Part shown: positions 15,286-26,876 of the stretch, one piece after another
Layout of the letters: every line of letters starts with the position of its first letter
Position numbering within the stretch: the first letter of the stretch is position 1
Assembly: GCA_965228445.1 (NCBI GenBank)
Contig: OZ245813.1
Span: forward strand, 2,914,001-2,978,000
Reading direction: 5' to 3'
DNA length: 64,000 bases
Origin: Thalassobaculum sp965228445
GTDB taxonomy: Bacteria; Pseudomonadota; Alphaproteobacteria; Thalassobaculales; Thalassobaculaceae
Program-made: the position numbers and the translations under genes
The notes under the pieces: model-generated
Seen by the model: the letters and a program-made list of their open reading frames with translations, nothing else
Told to the model about the DNA's origin: nothing
The model's database searches: none

Positions 15286-15888
15286 TCAGCGGGGCGGGCG
15301 GTCATTGTCGATCTGGAAGCCCGGCATCGCCTCTTCGATGGAGGGGAACCGGCCCATCGCCACCTCGGCGCGGCGCAGGCGGTTGTTCACCGCCAGGGAC
15401 GCGTAGCCATGGACATAGCTCCACACCATCGTCTCCAGCACCGCGCGCGGCACCTCGGCCCCGTTGATGCGGGTGGCCAGCGGGGCGCAGACGCCGCGCA
15501 GGATCGCGTAGGACTCGTCGCCCGCCTCGCGCCGCTCCGGGTCGTAGGCATCGGCCCGCGGCAGCGAGAACATCAGGCGGAACAGGTCCACATTCTCCAT
15601 GGCGAAGGCGAGATAGCCCTGCGCCGCGGCGACGAGCTGCGCGCGGGGATCGGCCTTCGCCAGGGCCATCCGGTCCCGCATGAAGCCGCTCAGCCGCCGA
15701 TGCCCCTCCGCGCAGATCGCCGCGGTCAGCCGGTCCAGGTTCTGGAAGTGGTTCTTCGGCGCCGAGTGGGACACGCCGGCGCGCGCCGCGCAGCCGCGCA
15801 GGGTGAGGGCCGGAAGCCCGTCCTCCGACAGGATGTCCAGACCGGCCTGGACCAGGGCCTGCCGCAGATTGCCGTGATGATACGCCAT
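15286..15888 (-). CDS. TetR family transcriptional regulator
   Basis: The 200-residue protein has an N-terminal helix-turn-helix (GNLRQALVQAGLDILSEDG ... GVSHSAPKNHFQNLDRL) and a C-terminal TetR_C-type ligand domain. ATG 15888 gives the normal family N-terminus (MAYHHGNLR); a longer frame to 15993 is unlikely. The gene is divergent from the MipA-type porin gene across 103 bases that include a promoter, so it probably controls that gene and itself. Confidence 0.9.
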   Translation of the reverse strand: MAYHHGNLRQALVQAGLDILSEDGLPALTLRGCAARAGVSHSAPKNHFQNLDRLTAAICAEGHRRLSGFMRDRMALAKADPRAQLVAAAQGYLAFAMENVDLFRLMFSLPRADAYDPERREAGDESYAILRGVCAPLATRINGAEVPRAVLETMVWSYVHGYASLAVNNRLRRAEVAMGRFPSIEEAMPGFQIDNDRPPR

Positions 15889-15931
15889 GCCGCAGCCTAT
15901 CGGCCGAATGTTTCCGCTGTCAATTTTGACG

Positions 15932-15960
15932 TTGACGCCGGCACGGCAAGGGAATATTGA
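15932..15960 (+). promoter_or_regulatory. Candidate promoter of the mipA-like gene
   Basis: TTGACG (15932-15937) and TATTGA (15955-15960) are 17 bases apart. The sequence GACG recurs three times around it (15928, 15934, 15959), which could form regulator half-sites for the divergent TetR protein. Confidence 0.5.
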
Positions 15961-15991
15961 CGACGTAAATATCGCTTTAGGAGAGGCTTTC

Positions 15992-16828
15992 ATGGGTAAG
16001 ACTTGGAAGGCGTCGATTTATTTCGCGCCGGTTGCGATCGCCTTGGCCCTCGCTCCGTCGTCGGTCCGGGCGGAGGACAAACCCGAGGACTCCAAACAGG
16101 CTGCCGCGCCGGAATCTCCCTGGCGGGTCACCCTCGGCGCGGGCGCGATCTACCATCCGGACTATCTGGGCTCCGACGAGTACGAGATCCAGCCCTTCCC
16201 CGTGGTCAAGGTCGAGTACGACAACCTGTATGTGGAGACCGACGGGCTGGGGGTGAAGGCCAACGTCCTGCCGCACGGCCTGTTCGAGTTCGGCCCGATC
16301 GTCAAATACGGCGAAGGCCGCGACGACGTGGAGGACGACGTGGTCGACCGCCTGCCGGAGATCGACGACGAGATCTGGCTCGGCCTGTTCGCCGGCTATA
16401 CCGAGAAGGGCATCTTCGGCGAGCACGACTCCCTCGGTTTCGAGATCGAGGCGATGTGGTCGGCGAGCGACGACAACGGCTCGACCGCGACCCTGGGCGT
16501 GACCTACGGGCTGCAGGCGACCCGGCGGCTCCAGCTCTCCATCGGCACCTCGGCCACCTACGCCGACAGCGACTACGCCAGCACCTACTACTCGATCGAC
16601 GCCGCCGGCGCCTCGGCCAGCGGCCTGTCGCAGTTCTCCGCCGGCGACGGCCTGCGCGATGTCGGCCTGAAGGTCTCGGCCCGCTACGCCGTCACCCGGG
16701 CGATCGGCATCGGCGCCATGGCCGGCGTGTCCCGGCTGATGGATGATTTCGCCGACAGCCCGATCGTCGACGAGCGGGGCAGCGCCACCCAGGCGTTCGG
16801 CGGGATGTTCCTGACCTATACGTTCTGA
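15992..16828 (+). CDS. MipA/OmpV family outer membrane protein
   Basis: A 278-residue outer-membrane beta-barrel: signal peptide ending near SSVRAED, amphipathic strands throughout (WRVTLGAGAIYHPDYLGSDEYEIQP at the mature N-terminus is the family hallmark) and a terminal phenylalanine (FGGMFLTYTF) recognised by the BAM machinery. MipA/OmpV proteins scaffold murein enzymes or serve as small-molecule and osmotic-stress porins. ATG 15992 follows AGGAGAGG. The divergent TetR gene suggests ligand-induced expression. Confidence 0.92.
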   Translation: MGKTWKASIYFAPVAIALALAPSSVRAEDKPEDSKQAAAPESPWRVTLGAGAIYHPDYLGSDEYEIQPFPVVKVEYDNLYVETDGLGVKANVLPHGLFEFGPIVKYGEGRDDVEDDVVDRLPEIDDEIWLGLFAGYTEKGIFGEHDSLGFEIEAMWSASDDNGSTATLGVTYGLQATRRLQLSIGTSATYADSDYASTYYSIDAAGASASGLSQFSAGDGLRDVGLKVSARYAVTRAIGIGAMAGVSRLMDDFADSPIVDERGSATQAFGGMFLTYTF

Positions 16829-16851
16829 CCGCGGCCCCAGCCGCAAACGAG

Positions 16852-16880
16852 AACGGGCGCTCCTCGCGGAGCGCCCGTTT
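16852..16880. terminator. Bidirectional terminator-like hairpin
   Basis: AACGGGCGCTCC and GGAGCGCCCGTT form a perfect twelve-pair stem with a TCGC loop between the convergent mipA-like and acnA genes. Only three T residues follow. Confidence 0.7.
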
Positions 16881-16903
16881 CCGTTCGGGGATCGCGGCAG
16901 ACC

Positions 16904-16929
16904 ACGATCGGATGGAGCCATCCGATCGT
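16904..16929. repeat. Palindrome related to the CACGATCGGATGG repeat family
   Basis: ACGATCGGATGG and CCATCCGATCGT are perfect twelve-base arms with two loop bases, 16 bases beyond the acnA stop. The core is shared with the longer palindromes at 26874-26924 and 34565-34615. Confidence 0.75.
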
Positions 16930-16945
16930 ACGCCCTCCGGCCCGC

Positions 16946-19633
<2,688 letters not shown>

Positions 19634-19899
19634 TGTATCCTCTCTCCTCGAATCTATGGCAGCAGCCAATGGCGGCGAAGTCTCGCGACTGAAGAAGTCT
19701 CTCGACTGCGCGGCCGTCCGAGGTGCGCCTCGGCCCGGTCGGCTAGATGCGGGCATGAGCCCGTCTTTGTTTGGCGCCGTTATATCGCCGCCTTCGGCCG
19801 ACGCAAAGGGATTCAAGTGTCGCGCGGCATCCGATCCCCGCCACAGGCGGTACGGATCGGGGATTGCCTGCGCGGCGCGACGCACCCATTCTCCGCGCC

Positions 19900-20319
19900 A
19901 TGGAGACGATCTGGGGGAATGTGGTGTCGATCGATGGCCGCGGCGTGCTGCTGCGCGGGCCGTCGGGCATTGGCAAATCGGATCTCGCCCTGCGGCTGAT
20001 CGACGGCGGCGCCTCGCTGGTGGCCGACGACCGGGTCGAGATCGTGCGCGAGGGCGACAGCCTGATCGCCCGGGCGCCGGAGTCCCTGTCCGGCCGGATG
20101 GAGGTCCGCGGCATCGGCATCGTTTCGGTCCCGGCGGTTCAGCGGGTGTCCCTGGTGCTCGTGATCGACCTGGTGCCGCCGGAACAGGTGCCGCGCATGC
20201 CCGATCCCGGGCGCTGGACCCATCTCGGGGTCTCCATGCCGGTGATCTCGCTGCACGCCCTGGAGGCCTCCGCCGCCGCCAAGGTCCGCATGGCCGTCCG
20301 TCAGGTGAGCACCCCATGA
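19900..20319 (+). CDS. hprK: HPr kinase/phosphorylase (short alphaproteobacterial form)
   Basis: The 139-residue protein corresponds to the C-terminal catalytic half of Gram-positive HprK. It has P-loop GPSGIGKSDLAL, VADDRVEI and the HprK signature region EVRGIGIVSV, where serine replaces the usual Asp/Asn. It phosphorylates a serine on HPr (Ser48 of the HPr encoded downstream is present) in response to metabolite levels. ATG 19900 gives the usual N-terminus. The 266 bases upstream, back to acnA, contain no further gene. The stop overlaps rapZ. Confidence 0.93.
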   Translation: METIWGNVVSIDGRGVLLRGPSGIGKSDLALRLIDGGASLVADDRVEIVREGDSLIARAPESLSGRMEVRGIGIVSVPAVQRVSLVLVIDLVPPEQVPRMPDPGRWTHLGVSMPVISLHALEASAAAKVRMAVRQVSTP

Positions 20320-21257
20320 CCGATCCGCTCTCCGGCCCGCCTTCGGCGCCGCCTCCTGCCCCGCCTCCTGCCCCGCCTCCTGCCCCGCTGTCCGTCATCC
20401 TCGTCACCGGGCTGAGCGGGGCCGGCCGCACCTCGACCCTGAAGGTGCTGGAGGATCTCGGCTACGAGGCGGTCGACAACCTGCCGCTCGGCCTCACGCC
20501 GGCCCTGCTGGCGCCGCGCGACGCCGCCGGACGGATCGCGGTGGGTGTGGATCCGCGCACCCGCGGCTTCACCACCGAAGCGCTGGCCGACGCGATCGCG
20601 CAGCTTGAGGCGCGCGACGACGTGGATCTGCGGGTGGTGTTCCTGGACTGCGACGACGACGTCCTGATCCGCCGCTTCACCGAGACCCGGCGGCGCCATC
20701 CCCTGGCGACCGACCGGCCGATCGCCGACGGCATCGCCATCGAGCGCCGCATGCTGGAGCCGGTGCGCGAGCTGGCGACGGCGGTGATCGACACCAGCTC
20801 CTCCAACTTGGCCGAGTTCCGCGCGAACCTGATCTCGTCGCTGTCGCTGGACGTGACCCGGTCGATGACCGTCACCGTGGTCTCCTTCGCCTTCCGCAGC
20901 GGGCTGCCGCGCGAGGCCGATCTGGTGTTCGACGTGCGGTTCCTCGCCAATCCGCACTACGTGCCGGACCTGCGTCCGCGCGACGGCCGCGACCCGGAGG
21001 TCGGCGCCTTCGTCGCCGGCGATCCCGGCTTCGCTCCGTTCTTCCAGTCCCTCACCGGTCTGATCGGCCCCCTGCTGCCGCGCTACGAACGCGAGGGAAA
21101 GAGCTACCTGACCGTGGCCATCGGCTGCACCGGCGGCAAGCACCGCTCCGTCCATGTGGCCGAGCGGCTGGCCGAGTGGTTGAAGAGCGCCGGGACTCCT
21201 GTCACCCTCCGCCATCGCGATTTGCCTCGCGACGCGGGCGGCGCCCCGGCAATGTGA
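20316..21257 (+). CDS. rapZ: RapZ/YvcJ family nucleotide-binding protein
   Basis: A 313-residue protein with an N-terminal P-loop domain (VTGLSGAGRTS, then LEDLGYEAVDNLP) and the C-terminal RapZ domain (SFAFRSGLPREADLVFDVRFLANP ... IGCTGGKHRSVHVAERL). In enterobacteria RapZ guides RNase E to small RNAs that control amino-sugar synthesis; its role in alphaproteobacteria is less clear. The P-loop lysine is arginine here. An N-terminal proline-rich tail (PPPAPPPAPPPAP) is encoded by a perfect 12-base triplication. ATG 20316 overlaps the hprK stop. Confidence 0.93.
   Translation: MTDPLSGPPSAPPPAPPPAPPPAPLSVILVTGLSGAGRTSTLKVLEDLGYEAVDNLPLGLTPALLAPRDAAGRIAVGVDPRTRGFTTEALADAIAQLEARDDVDLRVVFLDCDDDVLIRRFTETRRRHPLATDRPIADGIAIERRMLEPVRELATAVIDTSSSNLAEFRANLISSLSLDVTRSMTVTVVSFAFRSGLPREADLVFDVRFLANPHYVPDLRPRDGRDPEVGAFVAGDPGFAPFFQSLTGLIGPLLPRYEREGKSYLTVAIGCTGGKHRSVHVAERLAEWLKSAGTPVTLRHRDLPRDAGGAPAM
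20351..20386 (+). repeat. 12-bp tandem triplication in rapZ
   Basis: Three identical copies of GCCTCCTGCCCC in a row encode a Pro-Pro-Ala-Pro-type repeat in the N-terminal tail of RapZ, outside the P-loop domain. Confidence 0.95.
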
Positions 21258-21279
21258 CCAAAACAGCACGGATGAGATC

Positions 21280-21687
21280 GTGATCGGCATTGTTCTGGTG
21301 ACCCACGGGCGCCTCGCGGACGAACTCAAGGCGGTGATGGAACACGTGGTCGGCCCGCAGAGCGGCATGGCGACCGTCTGCATCGGCCCGGAAGACGACA
21401 TGGAACAGCGGCGCGGCGAGATCATGGACCGGGCCAAGGAGATGGACGGCGGCGACGGCGTCATCGTCCTGACCGACATGTTCGGCGGCACGCCGTCCAA
21501 CCTGGCGATCTCGATCATCGACCGCCCCGGGGTGGAGGTGATCGCAGGCGTGAACCTGCCGATGCTGATCAAGCTGGCGAGCGTGCGGACGACCGCGTCG
21601 CTGGCCGAGGCGAGCGTCGCCGCGCGGGACGCCGGGCGGAAGTACATCTCGATCGCTTCCGAAGTGCTGGGGGCGACCGGGTCTTGA
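21280..21687 (+). CDS. PTS EIIA component, mannose family
   Basis: The 135-residue protein has the EIIA(Man) fold with active His9 in VLVTHGRLADEL, then VIVLTDMFGGTPSN and VIAGVNLPML. It accepts phosphate from HPr. No EIIB, EIIC or EIID gene is present, so it most likely serves regulation rather than sugar uptake, as in other alphaproteobacterial clusters of this type. The start is GTG 21280. It sits 22 bases after rapZ and overlaps or closely abuts the HPr gene. Confidence 0.92.
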   Translation: MIGIVLVTHGRLADELKAVMEHVVGPQSGMATVCIGPEDDMEQRRGEIMDRAKEMDGGDGVIVLTDMFGGTPSNLAISIIDRPGVEVIAGVNLPMLIKLASVRTTASLAEASVAARDAGRKYISIASEVLGATGS

Positions 21688-21698
21688 CCGGACAGGCG

Positions 21699-21974
21699 AT
21701 GGCGAGCGAGCAACGCAGGCTGCTGATCACGAACAAGCGCGGACTGCACGCCCGCGCCGCAGCCAAATTCGTGAAGTGCGCCGGCGACTTCGAGGCCGAT
21801 ATCGAGGTGGAGAAGGACGGACAATCGGTATCCGGGCGATCCATAATGGGTCTGATGATGCTGGCGGCCGCGCCGGGCTGCTCGATCCTGGTACGCGCGA
21901 CGGGCTCGGATGCGGAGAAGGCGATGAACGCCATCGCCCATCTGGTGGAGTCCAAGTTCGATGAAGACCACTGA
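21699..21974 (+). CDS. ptsH: Phosphocarrier protein HPr
   Basis: A 91-residue HPr with phosphoacceptor His17 in KRGLHARAAAKF and the regulatory serine Ser48 in GRSIMGLMML, the site used by HPr kinase. I chose ATG 21699. A TTG at 21684 overlapping the EIIA stop would add five residues and cannot be excluded. The gene overlaps the start of ptsI by 14 bases. Having both His and Ser sites next to hprK indicates that HPr integrates PEP and energy signals. Confidence 0.94.
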   Translation: MASEQRRLLITNKRGLHARAAAKFVKCAGDFEADIEVEKDGQSVSGRSIMGLMMLAAAPGCSILVRATGSDAEKAMNAIAHLVESKFDEDH

Positions 21975-23754
21975 GCGAAGGGCACGGGCGCGCCAGGACA
22001 AGGGGGGCAAGCGCGGACTGCTGGAGGGGATCGGGGTCTCCGCCGGGATCGCCATCGGCCCGGCCCATGTGCTCGAAGCCGGCGCGGTCCAGGTCCCGGA
22101 ATACCAGCTCGCCTCCAGCCAGCTCGACGCCGAGGTCGGGCGGTTCGACGCCGCCCTCGCCCGCGCCGACAAGCAGGTCCGCAAGCTGCGCCGCAAGGCC
22201 GAGGCGCTGCCGGCCGGGGTGCTCGACGAACTGGGCCCCCTGCTGGAGGCCCATGCGGCCATGCTCGGCTCCTCGCGCCTCGCCGGCGGGGTCACCACCA
22301 CGATCCGCGAGCGTCGCATCAACGCCGAGGCGGCCGTGCAGGCGGTCGTCGGCGACATGGTCCGCAGCCTGTCGGCGGTGAACGACGCCTATCTCGCCGC
22401 CCGCGCCCAGGACGTGCGCGAGGTCGGCGACCGCATCCTGCGCCAGCTCACCGAGACGCCCTACCACGCCTTCGCCCATGTGCCGGAAGGCGCGATCATC
22501 ATCGCCGAGGAGCTGAGCCCGGCCGACACCGCCCTGCTCGACCCGGCGAAGATCGGCGGCTTCGTCGCGGCCCTCGGGGGCACCGACAGCCACACCGCCA
22601 TCATGGCCCGCTCCATGGGCCTGCCCGCGGTGCTGGGAGCGACGGCCGCGCCCAAGGCGATCCGGTCGGGCGAGACCATCATCGTCGACGGCGATACCGG
22701 CCGCATCGTGCTGGATCCGGACGAGGAGTCCCTGGCCGAATACCGGCGCCGGGCGGCCGCCCGGGAGCGGCTGGAGCGGGAGCTGACCCGGCTGCGCTCG
22801 CTGCCGGCGATCACCCAGGACGGGGTGACGATCTCGCTGCTCGCCAACCTGGAACTGCCGCGCGACCTCGAGGTCGCCACCGACCGCGGCGCCGAGGGCG
22901 TGGGCCTGTTCCGCACCGAGTTCATGTTCATGAACCGCGACGTGCTGCCCGACGAGGACGAGCAGTACGCCGCCCTGCGCCAGGTGGTGGAGGGAATGGA
23001 CGGCAAGCCGGTCACCGTGCGCACCCTCGATGTCGGCGGCGAGAAGCTGGCGACGGCGCTGGGCGACCGCATCGCCGACAGCGCCAACCCGGCGCTGGGT
23101 CTGCGCGCGATCCGGCTGTCCCTGCGCGAGCCGAAGCTGCTGGAGACCCAGCTCTCCGCCATCCTGCGCGCCGGCGCCCATGGGCCGGTGCGAATCCTGC
23201 TGCCGATGATCTCCTCCACCGCCCAGGTCCGGGCGGTGCGGGCGATCCTGACCAAGGTCGTGCGGCGGCTGAAGCGCCGCAAGGTGACGATCGCCGATCC
23301 GGTCCCGCCGCTCGGCGCGATGATCGAGGTGCCGGCCGCCGCCCTCTCCGCCGATGCCCTGGCCATGGAATGCGATTTCCTGGCGCTGGGGACCAACGAC
23401 CTGACCATGTACACGCTGGCGATCGACCGTGGCGACGAGCAGGTGGCGGATCTCTACAACCCGCTGCACCCGGCGGTGCTCAAGCTGATCCAGTTCACCG
23501 TCGACGCCGCCAACCGGCGCGGCCTGCCGGTCAGCATCTGCGGCGAGATCGCCGGCGACCCGCGCTACGCCCCGCTGCTGGTCGGGCTCGGGGTGAAGGA
23601 GCTGTCCATGTCCGCCACCGCGCTGCCCCGGGTGAAGCAGCGCATCCGCCGGCTGTCCTTCGCGCCGGCGACCCAGCGTGCCCGGGTGATCATGGACCAG
23701 CTCGACGAAGGCCGGATCGCCGTGCTGCTCGACGATTTCAACGACGGACTCTAG
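21961..23754 (+). CDS. ptsI: PTS enzyme I
   Basis: Enzyme I autophosphorylates with PEP and passes phosphate to HPr. The 597-residue protein has the active His211 in GGTDSHTAIMAR, the PEP-binding barrel (GVGLFRTEFMFM, LGTNDLTMYTLA) and Cys527 in SICGEIAGDP. There is no N-terminal GAF domain, so it is PtsI-like rather than EI-Ntr (PtsP). The start overlaps ptsH. It is the last gene of the hprK-rapZ-EIIA-HPr-EI operon. Confidence 0.96.
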   Translation: MKTTERRARARQDKGGKRGLLEGIGVSAGIAIGPAHVLEAGAVQVPEYQLASSQLDAEVGRFDAALARADKQVRKLRRKAEALPAGVLDELGPLLEAHAAMLGSSRLAGGVTTTIRERRINAEAAVQAVVGDMVRSLSAVNDAYLAARAQDVREVGDRILRQLTETPYHAFAHVPEGAIIIAEELSPADTALLDPAKIGGFVAALGGTDSHTAIMARSMGLPAVLGATAAPKAIRSGETIIVDGDTGRIVLDPDEESLAEYRRRAAARERLERELTRLRSLPAITQDGVTISLLANLELPRDLEVATDRGAEGVGLFRTEFMFMNRDVLPDEDEQYAALRQVVEGMDGKPVTVRTLDVGGEKLATALGDRIADSANPALGLRAIRLSLREPKLLETQLSAILRAGAHGPVRILLPMISSTAQVRAVRAILTKVVRRLKRRKVTIADPVPPLGAMIEVPAAALSADALAMECDFLALGTNDLTMYTLAIDRGDEQVADLYNPLHPAVLKLIQFTVDAANRRGLPVSICGEIAGDPRYAPLLVGLGVKELSMSATALPRVKQRIRRLSFAPATQRARVIMDQLDEGRIAVLLDDFNDGL

Positions 23755-23760
23755 CCGCGC

Positions 23761-24603
23761 TCACCCGCGGACCCGGGCGAACAGCGCCCCCAACTCGCCG
23801 TCGGGGATCTGGCCCGCGGCGAAGCCGATCGTCCCCCGATCCCGCAGTTCCTCCGCCGAACGGCGCAGGAAGCCGAGACAGGCCCGGGCGATGGAGCCGC
23901 CGAGACTGATGCGCCGGACCCCGGCATCCAGCAGCTCCGCCGTGCCCATCGCCGCGCTGCCGAGCCCCGTCACCACATTGATTGGACCGTCGATCTCGCG
24001 GACCAGGGTGGCCACCGTCGCCAGATCCGCCACGCCCGGCACGTAGAGGCAGTCGGCACCGGCCTCCCGGAACAGGTTGGCCCGGCGGATCGACCGGGCC
24101 AGGGCATCCGGCGCGCCGACCAGGAACCCGTCGGTGCGGGCGGTGAGCACGAACCGCCCCTCCGCCGCCGCCACGGCCGCCCGGATCCGCTCCACCGCCA
24201 GCGCCTCGTCATACAGGCCGCCGCCTTCCGGATCCCGGTCCTCGATGTTCCCGCCGGCGAGCCCGGCCTGCATCGCCAGGCGGAGGGTGTCGGCCACCAT
24301 GTCGGGCGCATCGCCGTAGCCGGCCTCCAGGTCGCCGTTGACCGGGACGTCCACCGCGTCGGCGATCTGCCGGATGCGGTCGATCATCACCTCGCGCGCG
24401 ATCCGCAGATCGGGCCGGCCCGCCCGGTAATCCGGATAGCCGAGCGAGAAGGCGATGCCGGCACTGGTGGTCGCGATCGCCTGGAACCCGACCTCGGCGA
24501 GCAGAATCGCGCTGCCGGCATCCCAGGCGTTGGGCATGACGAAGCCCCGCTCGGCCCGGTGCAGGGCGGCGAAGCGGTCGGCGGCGGTCTTACGGTCGGT
24601 CAT
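23761..24603 (-). CDS. Isocitrate lyase/PEP mutase superfamily protein
   Basis: The 280-residue barrel enzyme has the superfamily motifs NAWDAGSA, the metal-binding GDLEAGYG and NIEDRDPEGGGLYD. It lacks the KKCGH loop of true isocitrate lyases, so it belongs with the PEP mutase/oxaloacetase/2-methylisocitrate-lyase-like group. These enzymes cleave or form C-C or P-C bonds next to a carboxylate. The exact reaction cannot be assigned. It is divergent from the LysR gene at 24695 and convergent with ptsI (six-base gap). Confidence 0.85.
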   Translation of the reverse strand: MTDRKTAADRFAALHRAERGFVMPNAWDAGSAILLAEVGFQAIATTSAGIAFSLGYPDYRAGRPDLRIAREVMIDRIRQIADAVDVPVNGDLEAGYGDAPDMVADTLRLAMQAGLAGGNIEDRDPEGGGLYDEALAVERIRAAVAAAEGRFVLTARTDGFLVGAPDALARSIRRANLFREAGADCLYVPGVADLATVATLVREIDGPINVVTGLGSAAMGTAELLDAGVRRISLGGSIARACLGFLRRSAEELRDRGTIGFAAGQIPDGELGALFARVRG

Positions 24604-24664
24604 GGCTGGCTCCCGAGTGGCGATATCGGGACGCTACACAGCGGAGGCACATTCGGATAATTTC

Positions 24665-24679
24665 TAGTTCTTCTAACTA
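24665..24679. promoter_or_regulatory. LysR operator candidate
   Basis: TAGTT-CTTCT-AACTA is a perfect inverted repeat in the 91-base divergent region, 16 bases before the LysR start and about 60 bases from the PEP-mutase family gene. It fits the dyad form bound by LysR-type regulators. Confidence 0.5.
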
Positions 24680-24694
24680 CCATAAGCTTTCTGC

Positions 24695-25636
24695 ATGGAT
24701 GCCGAAGCGCTCAAAACCTTCCTGGAGGTGCATCGCACGGGCGGCTTCTCGGCCGCGGCCCGCACCCTCCACCGCACCCAGCCGGCGATCTCCCGGCGGC
24801 TGGCGATGCTGGAAGCCGATCTCGGCCTGCCCCTGTTCGAGCGCATGGCCGGCGGCATCGCCCTGAGCCAGGCGGGGCGCGTCCTGCTGCCCCATGCCGA
24901 GCGGGTGCTGGCCGCGATCCAGGACGCGGACGCCGCGGTGCGGGCCTTGGGCCGCGAGGCCGCCGGACCGGTCTCCCTGGCGGTGGTCGGCACGCTTGCC
25001 GGGCTGCCCCTGAGCCGGGTGCTGAAACGTTTCGCCGCCGAGCATCCCGGCGTCGACCTGCGCCTGGCGACGGCGCGCAGCGCGGAGGTGAGCGAGATGG
25101 TCCGGCTCGGCGAGGTCCTGTTCGGCCTGCGCTATGACCGGCCGGCCTCCGCCGACCTGGACCATGTCCTGCTGGGCAGCGAGCCGTTGCGGATCGTCTG
25201 CGCGCCCGAACATCCGCTGGCCGGACGCCGGATCGCCGCGCTGCGGGAGCTGCGCGACCAGCCCTGGCTCGCCTTCCCCCAGATCCCCGTCCCCCAGATC
25301 CCCGGCCCCGAGATCCCTGGCCATAGCGAGATCGCCGCCTCGCATATTTTCGGCCTGTTCCTGTCGCGCGGCCTGGGCGAGGTGTCCTGGACGCCGGTGG
25401 ACAGTCTCACCGCCCAGAAGCGCCTGGCCGAGGCCGGGTTCGGGCTGGCGCTGATGACCGACGGCGCGATCGAGGAGGAGATCGCCGCCGGCAGTCTGGC
25501 GACCATCGCGGCGGCGGATCTCGACGCCGGGCTGCCGGTCTGCCTGATCAGCCGCAGAGGCGGCTTCGTCAGCGCCGCCGGCGAGGCGCTCCGGACCCTG
25601 CTGACCACCAGCCTCGCGCTGAGCCCCGCGGAATGA
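24695..25636 (+). CDS. LysR family transcriptional regulator
   Basis: A 313-residue regulator with an N-terminal winged helix (LKTFLEVHRTGGFSAAARTLHRTQPAISRRLAMLE) and a C-terminal periplasmic-binding-protein-like effector domain. Around residues 195-209 it has an in-frame triplication (PQIPVPQIPGPEIPG, DNA 25277-25321) in a surface region of the effector domain. The divergent arrangement suggests it controls the PEP-mutase family gene. Confidence 0.92.
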   Translation: MDAEALKTFLEVHRTGGFSAAARTLHRTQPAISRRLAMLEADLGLPLFERMAGGIALSQAGRVLLPHAERVLAAIQDADAAVRALGREAAGPVSLAVVGTLAGLPLSRVLKRFAAEHPGVDLRLATARSAEVSEMVRLGEVLFGLRYDRPASADLDHVLLGSEPLRIVCAPEHPLAGRRIAALRELRDQPWLAFPQIPVPQIPGPEIPGHSEIAASHIFGLFLSRGLGEVSWTPVDSLTAQKRLAEAGFGLALMTDGAIEEEIAAGSLATIAAADLDAGLPVCLISRRGGFVSAAGEALRTLLTTSLALSPAE

Positions 25637-25703
25637 TCCCGCCTCTTCGGCACGGGCATCCGTCGTGCTAAAGGGTCGGGATCGCTGATCCGGACGCCCT
25701 GCC

Positions 25704-26876
25704 ATGACCTTTTCCGTCAATCCCGACGTCACCTCCGTCGTCGAGCCGCCGATCGCCGAAGCCCGAGCCTGGGTCGACGGCCGCCCGCCGGTCCCCGGCA
25801 AGCCGCTGCTCGACTGCTGCCAGGCGGTGCCGAGCTATCCGCCGGACGAGAGCCTGCGTGCCCATCTGGCCGAGCGGGCGAAGACCTTCGAGGCGGCGCA
25901 GTACGCCCCGATCACCGGCACCCCGGCGCTGAAATCGTCCCTGGCGGAACACATGAGCGGGTTCTACGGCGGCAGCGTTGACCCGGCGAACGTCCAGATC
26001 ACCGCGGGCTGCAACCAGGCGTACTGTCTGGCGATCATGGCGCTTGCCCGGCGCGGCGACGAGGTGATCCTGCCGCTGCCCTACTACTTTAACCATCAGA
26101 TGTGGCTCGACGCCCTGGGCGTGTCGGGCGTGCACCTGCCGTTCCGCGCCGACCGCGGCGGCGTGCCCGACCCGGAGGAGGCCGCGTCCCTGATCACCGA
26201 GCGCACCCGCGCCCTGGTGCTGGTCAGCCCGAACAACCCGACCGGCGCCGTCGTGCCGCCCGAGGTGATCGCCCGGTTCCGCGACCTCTGCGCCGAGCGC
26301 GGCATCGCCCTGGTGCTGGACGAGACCTACAAGGACTTCCTCGACCCGTCCGAGCCGCGCCACACCCTGTTCAGCGATCCGGCCTGGGGCGACACGGTGG
26401 TGCAGCTCTACAGCTTCTCCAAGGTGTTCAGCCTGACCGGCTACCGGGTCGGCTCGATCATCGCCGGGACCCGCTTCATCGAGCAGGTGGCCAAGCTGAT
26501 GGACACCATGTCGATCTGCGCCGCCCGCATCGGCCAGGACGGCGCGCTCTACGCCCTGCAGCACCTGTGGGACTGGGCCGCCGGCAAGCGGGAGATGATG
26601 GCCGGCCGGCGCCAGGCGCTGCTGGACGTGTTCAGCTCCGGCAATCTGGCCTTCGACCTGGTCTCCACCGGTGCGTATTTCGCCTATGTCCGCCATCCCT
26701 TCGACGGCGAAACGGCCCATGCGGTCGCCAAGCGGCTGGCCCAGGAACACGGCGTGCTGGCCCTGCCCGGCACGGTGTTCGGCCCCGGCCAGGACCCGTA
26801 TCTGCGCCTCGCCTTCGCCAACCTGGAAGCCGAGCGCATGGGCGAGCTGGGCGACCGGCTGCGGGGGGCGGTCTAG
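25704..26876 (+). CDS. PLP-dependent class I/II aminotransferase
   Basis: A 390-residue fold-type I enzyme. It has YAPITGTPALKSSLAEHM, the cofactor-contact region NQAYCLAI, VSPNNPTGAVVPPE, the Asp in VLDETYKDF and the Schiff-base lysine Lys240 in SFSKVFSLTGYRVG. It probably transfers an amino group between an amino acid and a 2-oxoacid; the substrate is unknown. ATG 25704 is 67 bases after the LysR gene and could belong to the same unit. The stop codon TAG is the first three bases of a palindromic repeat. Confidence 0.92.
   Translation: MTFSVNPDVTSVVEPPIAEARAWVDGRPPVPGKPLLDCCQAVPSYPPDESLRAHLAERAKTFEAAQYAPITGTPALKSSLAEHMSGFYGGSVDPANVQITAGCNQAYCLAIMALARRGDEVILPLPYYFNHQMWLDALGVSGVHLPFRADRGGVPDPEEAASLITERTRALVLVSPNNPTGAVVPPEVIARFRDLCAERGIALVLDETYKDFLDPSEPRHTLFSDPAWGDTVVQLYSFSKVFSLTGYRVGSIIAGTRFIEQVAKLMDTMSICAARIGQDGALYALQHLWDWAAGKREMMAGRRQALLDVFSSGNLAFDLVSTGAYFAYVRHPFDGETAHAVAKRLAQEHGVLALPGTVFGPGQDPYLRLAFANLEAERMGELGDRLRGAV

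Noticed and set aside
19634..19899. Possible small gene between acnA and hprK
   Set aside because: Open frames here are extensions of neighbouring genes without ribosome sites or recognisable products.
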